A stretch of DNA of 11,690 nucleotides from Thiotrichaceae bacterium (GTDB lineage Bacteria; Pseudomonadota; Gammaproteobacteria; Thiotrichales; Thiotrichaceae). Shown piece by piece: positions 7,407-11,690 of this stretch (the first letter of the stretch is position 1; every line of letters begins with the position of its first letter). Made by a program: the position numbers and the translations under genes. The notes under the pieces are model-generated. The model did not search any database. It saw only the letters and a program-made list of their open reading frames with translations, and was not told the origin of the DNA. Location of the stretch: positions 1 through 11,690 of the forward strand of contig JALVDQ010000182.1 in the NCBI GenBank assembly GCA_027008885.1, read 5' to 3'.

Positions 7407-7649
7407 ATGGAAAACACAAATCAAATTGATGATCTGGCAAAGAAATTAAGCAATTTTTTACCTTCATCATTACGAAACTTACAATCTGATATAAAAAATA
7501 ATGTGCAAGGTGGTCTTGAAAGCAGCCTTCGCAAAATGAATCTGGTCACTCGTGAAGAGTTTGAAATCCAGACAGCCGTACTTTTACGCACCAGAGAAAA
7601 ACTTGAAAAGCTTGAAAAAATAGTTGAACAACTGGAGGCAAACAAATGA
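7407..7649 (+). CDS. ubiK: UbiK, accessory factor for ubiquinone biosynthesis (BMFP/YqiC family)
   Basis: An 80-residue soluble protein that aids the aerobic ubiquinone pathway by working with the lipid-binding UbiJ in the Ubi complex. The N-terminal half (about 1-45) is amphipathic and suited to membrane contact. The C-terminal half holds the family hallmark LVTREEFEIQTAVLLRTREK at 46-65, running into a coiled coil that promotes trimerisation (to about 79). Length and layout match E. coli UbiK (YqiC). The start ATG 7407 has AAGG at 7395-7398 with good spacing. The stop overlaps the ATG of the Sel1 gene (ATGA, 7646-7649). Being in a T2SS operon is probably a matter of gene order rather than function. 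Confidence 0.93.
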   Translation: MENTNQIDDLAKKLSNFLPSSLRNLQSDIKNNVQGGLESSLRKMNLVTREEFEIQTAVLLRTREKLEKLEKIVEQLEANK

Positions 7650-9004
7650 AAAATTTACTCGCCAGTTTAACATTTATCAGTTTTATTGTTTTCTCCGGAA
7701 TGCTTCAGGCTGAACCACATTCTCACGGCGGCAGAGTCCACAACCACCCTCTTCCCGCACAGGGCTATGCGCACCGACATGGCAACGGGGCTGTTGGAAA
7801 ACGCGCTGGTGGTCAGGCACCCAGACAGGCAAATCGTCGCGGCGCACCTGCTGCAACACACAGAGCTCCAGCCAAAGGTGCTCAAAAGCGTTTTGATCCC
7901 AATGCGGCACTAATGAATGCCTATAAACGCAAAGATTACCGGCTTGTGCATAAAATAGCTTCGGCATTTGCAAAAAAAGGTGATCCTGCCGGAATGTTTA
8001 TCGAAGGGCAACTTGCGCTGCTTGGACAGGCTCAACGCAAAAACCCCCAACTGGCTTATACCTGGTTTAAAAAATCAGCCGATAAAGGACATCCTGGTGC
8101 TGCTTACCTTGCTGCAACCTTGCTGGCAACAGGCACAGGCACAGGGAAAAATCTCAGACTTGCACACAAATACTATTTGCAGGCAGCAAAGAAAGGAGTA
8201 CCGGATGCTTTTCGCAGTCTCGGTATCATGTATGAAAATGGGCAGGGCGTTAAGAAAAACCTGCCACAGGCAATACGTTACTATGAGCAGGCTGCCAATA
8301 AAGGCTTGAGCGATGTTCAGCTTATGCTGGGGGAACGCTACCTGAAAGGACTGGGCGTTAAAAGAAATCCGGGAAAAGGCTTTAATTATCTTAGAAAAGC
8401 ATCCAAGGCAGGCGAAAAAAAGGCGGACTATCTGCTGGGCATCGCTTATGCAAACGGTTTGGGAACAAGAAAAAACCCGGCTCTTGCATTCAAATATATC
8501 AGCAATGCGGCAAAGCGGGGCAATCCGGACGCCCTTTATGACAAGGCATCCATGTACGCCCAGGGTATTGGCACCAGAAAAAACATACAGCAGGCAGTCA
8601 AACTCTATAAACAGGCGGCACAAAAAGGTGTGGTACTCGCACAGCACAATCTGGGTCTGATTTACCTGCAAGGCATAGGCTTGCCCAAAAATGAAAGACT
8701 TGCTTTCTCCTGGTTTAGCAAGGCAGCAAATAAAGGACTGCCACTTTCACAATACTTTCTGGGTGATTTATATGTTGATGGCATAGGCGTTAAAAAGAAT
8801 CACGCGATGGCTTTAAAATGGTATAAAAAAGCGGCTGCACGAGGTTTTCCTGCTGCCGAGTACAGCGTTGGCGCAATGTATGCAAACGGCTTTGGCACCA
8901 AACGAAATCTGAAAGTTGCAAAACAATGGTTTCAAAAAGCAGCCAAACATGGAAATAAAAAAGCACAACAGGCTTTGGTCATATTAAAGAAAAGAGGCAT
9001 ATAA
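7646..9004 (+). CDS. Secreted Sel1-repeat protein with His-rich N-terminus
   Basis: A 452-residue exported protein of unknown specific role. Residues 1-22 are a signal peptide (hydrophobic LLASLTFISFIVFSGML, cut after LQA). Residues 23-80 are a low-complexity, basic, Ala/Gly/Pro-rich segment that opens with clustered histidines (H25, 27, 32, 34, 43, 45; core HNHPLPAQGYAHRHG). Residues 112-435 are nine consecutive 36-residue Sel1-like repeats, each starting with G and carrying Y/LxxG, a G-[IVLT]-G turn, KN and an AxxWxxKAAxxG-type helix; a partial tenth runs to the end. Such arrays form alpha-solenoid scaffolds for protein contacts. The Shine-Dalgarno TGGAGG lies before ATG 7646, and translation is coupled to ubiK. 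Being last in a T2SS operon, it could be a periplasmic partner or a secreted product, but nothing in the sequence decides this. Confidence 0.9.
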   Translation: MKNLLASLTFISFIVFSGMLQAEPHSHGGRVHNHPLPAQGYAHRHGNGAVGKRAGGQAPRQANRRGAPAATHRAPAKGAQKRFDPNAALMNAYKRKDYRLVHKIASAFAKKGDPAGMFIEGQLALLGQAQRKNPQLAYTWFKKSADKGHPGAAYLAATLLATGTGTGKNLRLAHKYYLQAAKKGVPDAFRSLGIMYENGQGVKKNLPQAIRYYEQAANKGLSDVQLMLGERYLKGLGVKRNPGKGFNYLRKASKAGEKKADYLLGIAYANGLGTRKNPALAFKYISNAAKRGNPDALYDKASMYAQGIGTRKNIQQAVKLYKQAAQKGVVLAQHNLGLIYLQGIGLPKNERLAFSWFSKAANKGLPLSQYFLGDLYVDGIGVKKNHAMALKWYKKAAARGFPAAEYSVGAMYANGFGTKRNLKVAKQWFQKAAKHGNKKAQQALVILKKRGI

Positions 9005-9197
9005 GCACTCGTCGGTAGTGTGTCAATGCATTGTGTTGTCGCAGTTTTGTCGGGTTAGCCCGAGCATAACCCGACAGACTGTGGCACTAAGCCTGATTAT
9101 GGTTGGATTATGCTACGCTAATCCAACTACGCATTAAGTAGCAAACCAACACTTTTAACAGATTAACCAAAAAACACACCCTGACGGAGAAAAACTG
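9005..9197. repeat. Intergenic region with two foldback hairpins
   Basis: There are 193 bases between the Sel1 gene and the next gene. They contain a perfect 10-base palindrome CAATGCATTG (9024-9033). The first hairpin has a 10 bp stem, TGTCGGGTTA (9048-9057) with TAACCCGACA (9067-9076) around a 9-base loop. The second has a 9 bp stem, GTTGGATTA (9102-9110) with TAATCCAAC (9119-9127) around TGCTACGC. The two share the layout G-T-[C/T]-G-G-[G/A]-T-T-A, loop, TAA..., so they look like members of one short dispersed repeat family. Neither is followed by a T-run, so intrinsic termination is not obvious, although the stems could block 3' exonucleases. No other promoter was recognised. Confidence 0.75.
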
Positions 9198-9785
9198 ATG
9201 TCAAAACTCACTCGTGAAAACTATATCTACATGCTACTAAGTATTGTTTTGATTCTTGGTGGCTACTGGTTTTTGCGTTACGCCTATAAAGTTGCTGATT
9301 CAATGCCCTTTTCCCAGGAAATTGTACTGGTTATTCTGGGCACTATTATCACTATTTTTATTACTGCGATTCTGCTTAACAAGCAAACCGAGGTTGAATT
9401 AAAAAAAGAAGAAAGCATCAAATTCATTGATCTTAAAACAGATATCTATCTACAACTCATTGATTACCTTGAGTATATTATTTTAAAAGAAGATGTAGAC
9501 AAAAAGGACAAGATAAAACTGAGAATACTGGGACACAAACTGGCAATAGTTGCCTCGTCTGATGTGCTTGCACAGTTTGAAAAATTTATTGAAAAATTCA
9601 TAATTGTCGCCGACGACCATGAAGTTGGAACAAAAGATACCAATATCATAATGGAAGAGTTAGCCAAACTTTCTGTATTTATCCGCTATGATCTCATTGG
9701 TCCCATAGACATGCGCCAGGGAATCAGTCAGGAAAGGCTGGCGAAACAAATTATCAACAATTCAGATGCCTTGCAGAAAATATAA
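9198..9785 (+). CDS. Membrane protein of unknown function, two transmembrane helices
   Basis: I do not recognise this 195-residue protein. It has two hydrophobic helices (about 9-28 and 42-60) joined by a short polar loop, then a charged soluble region (61-195) predicted to be mostly helical and probably cytoplasmic: the segment after helix 2 begins with Lys/Glu-rich NKQTEVELKKEES. The ATG at 9198 has GGAG at 9186-9189 with suitable spacing, and base use and reading style resemble the neighbouring genes, so it is likely real. It stands alone between the hairpin region and the converging HvfC gene; the stop codons are 35 bases apart. No catalytic motif is visible. A sensor-like or scaffold role is possible but not supported. 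Confidence 0.75.
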   Translation: MSKLTRENYIYMLLSIVLILGGYWFLRYAYKVADSMPFSQEIVLVILGTIITIFITAILLNKQTEVELKKEESIKFIDLKTDIYLQLIDYLEYIILKEDVDKKDKIKLRILGHKLAIVASSDVLAQFEKFIEKFIIVADDHEVGTKDTNIIMEELAKLSVFIRYDLIGPIDMRQGISQERLAKQIINNSDALQKI

Positions 9786-9792
9786 AACTCAA

Positions 9793-9808
9793 GTTTCGGA
9801 GTTCAAAT
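9793..9808. repeat. 16-base inverted copy of 834-849
   Basis: GTTTCGGAGTTCAAAT here is the exact reverse complement of ATTTGAACTCCGAAAC at 834-849. It sits in the 35-base gap between two converging genes, as the other copy sits in a convergent gap. On the minus strand the stretch can also form a weak AACTC/GAGTT stem followed by TTTT, a marginal terminator. Confidence 0.5.
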
Positions 9809-9820
9809 TTACCCGATTTC

Positions 9821-10618
9821 TTACACCTGAATCCCTGTAATTATTTCATCTTCAATCCATTGTGACAGAAATCCGGCTACACGCGCGGGGGCGTGTTGTT
9901 CATCTATCCATTCGCAAACGCCTTCACAGAGTTCGGCAAAATTGCCTTTGTTCATGGCGGTGTCCAGTGCCCAGCCCTCGTCCACATCCAGTGAACGGTA
10001 GTAGGTTAACAGTTCTTTTCGCCAGAGCAGCCAGGCATAGGGGTATTCGAGTTTTTCTGCTGGTACGGGTTCGCTTTCTTCATCAATGGCTGACCATAGC
10101 TGGGGAACATTCCACTCAAGATCAAGACGCGAGACTGATGGATGAAATTCAAATTGCATGGTTCCCCATTGTTCCACTGGAATTTTCTGCAGTTTTTCGA
10201 GTGTTATAGCGGCTATGTCCTGCGCATCGAAGCCTTTTCTTAATGCCCATTCAAAACGTGCCATTTCAGCGAGAACGGGTTCTTCAGGGAGGTAGTCCTT
10301 TAAAAATTCCTCAAGTTTATGACCGAAATAACGCAGTGAAAAATGCTGCGACGGGTGAGCTGCCATATAGGCATAGGTCATTTTGTAAAATTCATCATCA
10401 CCAAGCAGGGTGTGCACAGATGGGTAGTTATCTGAGAGCGCATCAATAAGGCGATAGCCATAAGCATTGCCATATACCGCCAGGCGTTGATCCACGCTGA
10501 CTTTGTTTACTTCACCAGTGTCTACGATGTCTGGCTTGATTTTTTGATCTTTTTTTATGAGCCAGTCGAGCATGTTTTTTTGCAGGCGGTAAAGTTCCGA
10601 GTTTACATCTAAAGTCAT
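9821..10618 (-). CDS. HvfC/BufC-family partner of the MNIO oxidase (DUF2063 N-terminal domain)
   Basis: A 265-residue soluble protein. In characterised HvfABC/BufABC-type pathways this family binds the DUF692 oxidase and helps present the precursor peptide. Residues about 10-105 match the DUF2063 domain, with the hallmark RLAVYGNAYGYRLIDAL (about 45-61), NYPSVHTLLGDDEF and a following YFGHKLEEFL; a LAEMARFEWAL helix follows near 120. The C-terminal part is a second, less conserved helical/mixed domain. ATG 10618 starts one base after the MNIO stop and has GAGG at good spacing. The frame stays open 16 codons further (to 10666), but that would overlap the MNIO 3' end and adds unconserved Arg-rich residues. 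Order and spacing indicate one operon with the MNIO gene. The symbol (hvfC or bufC) depends on the unseen precursor. Confidence 0.9.
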   Translation of the reverse strand: MTLDVNSELYRLQKNMLDWLIKKDQKIKPDIVDTGEVNKVSVDQRLAVYGNAYGYRLIDALSDNYPSVHTLLGDDEFYKMTYAYMAAHPSQHFSLRYFGHKLEEFLKDYLPEEPVLAEMARFEWALRKGFDAQDIAAITLEKLQKIPVEQWGTMQFEFHPSVSRLDLEWNVPQLWSAIDEESEPVPAEKLEYPYAWLLWRKELLTYYRSLDVDEGWALDTAMNKGNFAELCEGVCEWIDEQHAPARVAGFLSQWIEDEIITGIQV

Positions 10619-10619
10619 A

Positions 10620-11462
10620 TTAAACCTCAACTGCCTGCTTCGGGTTATAGTTCGCCGCAAACACATCGCGCGCTATCTGCAACTCGGCGAGTAAATCCGG
10701 TAGCTCGGGAATATTATCATCGCGTTCTATCATCATGGATACCTCGCCATAGCGCTTGATTGCCTCTGCATACAAATCCCAGACGCCTTGCACAATATCG
10801 TGGTCGTGGGTGTCTATAATATAGCCTTCGTACTGGCTATGTCCGGCAATATGGTGTTGTTGCACACGCTCGGCAGAAATGCCATCAAGATAGTCCAGTG
10901 GATCAAAACCGTGGTTGTAGGCACTGACAAAGATATTGTTAATATCCAGTAAAATCAGGCTATCCGACTCTTCTGCCACTGCCATGGTAAATTCCCATTC
11001 AGTCATGTCAGACTGTTTGTAGGTGATATAAGTCGAGGCATTTTCTACCAGTATTTGCCGTCCGAGAAAATCTTGTGCCTGTTTTATTTTGCCGGAGACA
11101 TGCTTGACGGCTTCTTCATTAAAAGGCAGGGGCAACAGGTCATGCGCATTGATACCATCAACGCCAGTAAAGCACATGTGATCGGATACCCACTTTGCCT
11201 GGGTGCGCTCTGCCAGTTCTTTCACCTGGCGCAGATAATTCATATCGAGTGGATCATAGCTTCCAATTGACATGGAAACACCGTGCATGACAACCGGGTA
11301 GCGTTCACATATCTGGTCAAGATAATAAAGTGGCTTGCCACCCGGCACCAGATAGTTTTCTGTCAGGATTTCAAACCAGTCGACATCGGGAGAGCTTTCC
11401 AGTATGGCATTGTAATGCTCCTTGCGAAGCCCCAGTCCAAAACCGAGTGATGGAATTTTCAT
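10620..11462 (-). CDS. DUF692/MNIO family multinuclear non-heme iron oxidase (HvfB/BufB-like)
   Basis: A 280-residue cytoplasmic TIM-barrel enzyme. MNIO proteins use two or three iron ions and O2 to modify residues, often cysteines, of ribosomally made precursor peptides (for example oxazolone or thio-oxazole formation in methanobactin and bufferins). The N-terminus GFGLGLRKEHY (7-17) is the family opener. Likely metal ligands or active-site residues are in the expected order: H60 (HGVS), H95 (SDHMCF), E140 (ENAS), D173/N176 (DINNIF), H184, H204/H208 (HIAGH), H219 (DTHD) and E246 (ERDDNIPEL). None appears lost. ATG 11462 has AAGGAT at 11469-11474. The gene leads the operon visible here, with the HvfC-like gene one base downstream. 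A precursor gene normally sits just upstream; none is recognisable in the remaining 228 bases, apart from a tiny CICLC ORF. Confidence 0.93.
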   Translation of the reverse strand: MKIPSLGFGLGLRKEHYNAILESSPDVDWFEILTENYLVPGGKPLYYLDQICERYPVVMHGVSMSIGSYDPLDMNYLRQVKELAERTQAKWVSDHMCFTGVDGINAHDLLPLPFNEEAVKHVSGKIKQAQDFLGRQILVENASTYITYKQSDMTEWEFTMAVAEESDSLILLDINNIFVSAYNHGFDPLDYLDGISAERVQQHHIAGHSQYEGYIIDTHDHDIVQGVWDLYAEAIKRYGEVSMMIERDDNIPELPDLLAELQIARDVFAANYNPKQAVEV

Positions 11463-11468
11463 TATATT

Positions 11469-11474
11469 ATCCTT
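11469..11474 (-). promoter_or_regulatory. Ribosome binding site of the MNIO gene
   Basis: On the minus strand AAGGAT lies 6 bases before the ATG at 11462, a good Shine-Dalgarno match that fixes the start. Confidence 0.7.
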
Positions 11475-11564
11475 GTTTTGCTTGCTGATTATTGATGTTG
11501 AAAATTTTTAGAATCGGTGAAACTGGCTTCCCGGATTCAGGTTTTTCAGATTTTAAAATAGAAG

Positions 11565-11615
11565 TCAGGACTCTTTACGCTTAACAATGCACAAGCAGAT
11601 GCACATTGTAAGCAT
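11565..11615 (-). other. Possible 16-codon Cys-rich mini-ORF in the MNIO leader
   Basis: On the minus strand an ATG at 11615 opens a 16-residue frame, MLTMCICLCIVKRKES, ending at TGA 11565-11567. It has three Cys codons in five positions (CICLC) and lies within the large hairpin of the leader. No good Shine-Dalgarno sequence precedes it, and so short a frame can easily arise by chance. It could be a leader peptide, a minimal substrate for the oxidase, or nothing. Confidence 0.2.
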
Positions 11616-11623
11616 AAAGAGTC
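11569..11623 (-). promoter_or_regulatory. Long imperfect hairpin upstream of the MNIO gene
   Basis: Arms 11569-11589 and 11604-11623 form a stem of about 20 bp with one bulged base and a 14-base loop. The one unmatched pair is C/A in a plus-strand transcript but a G-U wobble in a minus-strand transcript, so the RNA of the MNIO operon folds better. No T-run follows closely, which argues against a simple intrinsic terminator. It could limit read-through, stabilise an upstream transcript end or be a processing site. A DNA-level foldback repeat is the alternative. Confidence 0.6.
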
Positions 11624-11690
11624 TTAAACCCGAATTTTGATCAGCTTATCATTGACACTTATTCAAATTCCATCTGGCTAAAAAAAGCCT
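11624..11690 (-). other. Right edge; possible 3' end of an upstream minus-strand gene
   Basis: One minus-strand frame enters from the right edge and ends at TAA 11659-11661, giving the residues AFFSQMEFE; another ends at a nearby TGA with KCQ as its last residues. Either could be the tail of an upstream gene, or neither. The first is not the Cys-rich tail expected of an HvfA-type precursor. Too little is visible to call a gene. Confidence 0.2.

Noticed and set aside
8075..8671. Long minus-strand frame inside the Sel1 gene
   Set aside because: It is an antisense shadow of the regular Sel1 repeats, with Cys-rich composition caused by the repeat codons.
9048..9076. Intrinsic terminator after the Sel1 gene
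   Set aside because: The stem is good but no T-run follows, and the second hairpin of the same design suggests a dispersed repeat.
10619..10666. 16-residue N-terminal extension of the HvfC-like protein
   Set aside because: It overlaps the end of the MNIO gene and is unconserved Arg-rich sequence; ATG 10618 has a proper Shine-Dalgarno and sits one base after the MNIO stop.
11653..11690. Plus-strand promoter (TTGACA at 11653-11658) reading out of the right edge
   Set aside because: There is no acceptable -10 hexamer at 16-18 bases and no gene visible in that direction.

Overview
The window looks like a chromosomal segment of a gammaproteobacterium. It is AT-leaning. It carries a YceF-type Maf pyrophosphatase, a UbiK accessory factor, a GspN-containing type II secretion (T2SS) cluster and an HvfB/HvfC (DUF692/DUF2063) pair, a combination typical of Gammaproteobacteria. 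I cannot name the genus. No rRNA, tRNA, transposase or CRISPR array was seen.

Layout. Bases 1-710 (+) hold the C-terminal part of a SulP-family anion transporter with its STAS domain. It converges with yceF (867-1451, -), and the gap carries imperfect CTCTGCG-type short repeats. A repeat-rich divergent region (1452-1818) separates yceF from a tightly packed plus-strand operon: slt (1819-3738), gspK (3735-4892), gspL (4911-6143), gspM (6140-6631), gspN (6628-7374), ubiK (7407-7649) and a secreted Sel1-repeat protein (7646-9004). Most of these genes overlap by exactly 4 bp (GTGA or ATGA), which points to coupled translation. A region with two snap-back hairpins (9005-9197) follows, then a two-helix membrane protein of unknown function (9198-9785, +). 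The right end holds a minus-strand operon: a DUF692/MNIO multinuclear iron oxidase (10620-11462) and its HvfC/BufC partner (9821-10618). Upstream of these lies a long leader with a strong imperfect hairpin that contains a tiny Cys-rich ORF.

How the genes fit together. GspK is a minor pseudopilin, GspL and GspM form the inner-membrane platform, and GspN is an accessory protein, so the middle operon supplies part of a T2SS. The other gsp genes are not adjacent: slt sits where gspJ is usually expected, so the system is probably split over the chromosome. Slt (peptidoglycan cleavage) and the exported Sel1 protein are envelope proteins that could plausibly be co-expressed with it. The MNIO/HvfC pair is the modifying half of a ribosomal-peptide (bufferin/HvfA-like) pathway that acts on cysteines of a precursor peptide. 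No classical precursor gene lies inside the window; it should be sought just beyond the right edge or elsewhere.

Most notable points: the orphan-looking MNIO/HvfC pair with its structured leader and CICLC mini-ORF; the Gly/Gln/Asn tandem-repeat insertion inside GspK; the truncated T2SS cluster led by slt; the His-rich N-terminus of the Sel1 protein; and several dispersed repeat families in the intergenic regions.
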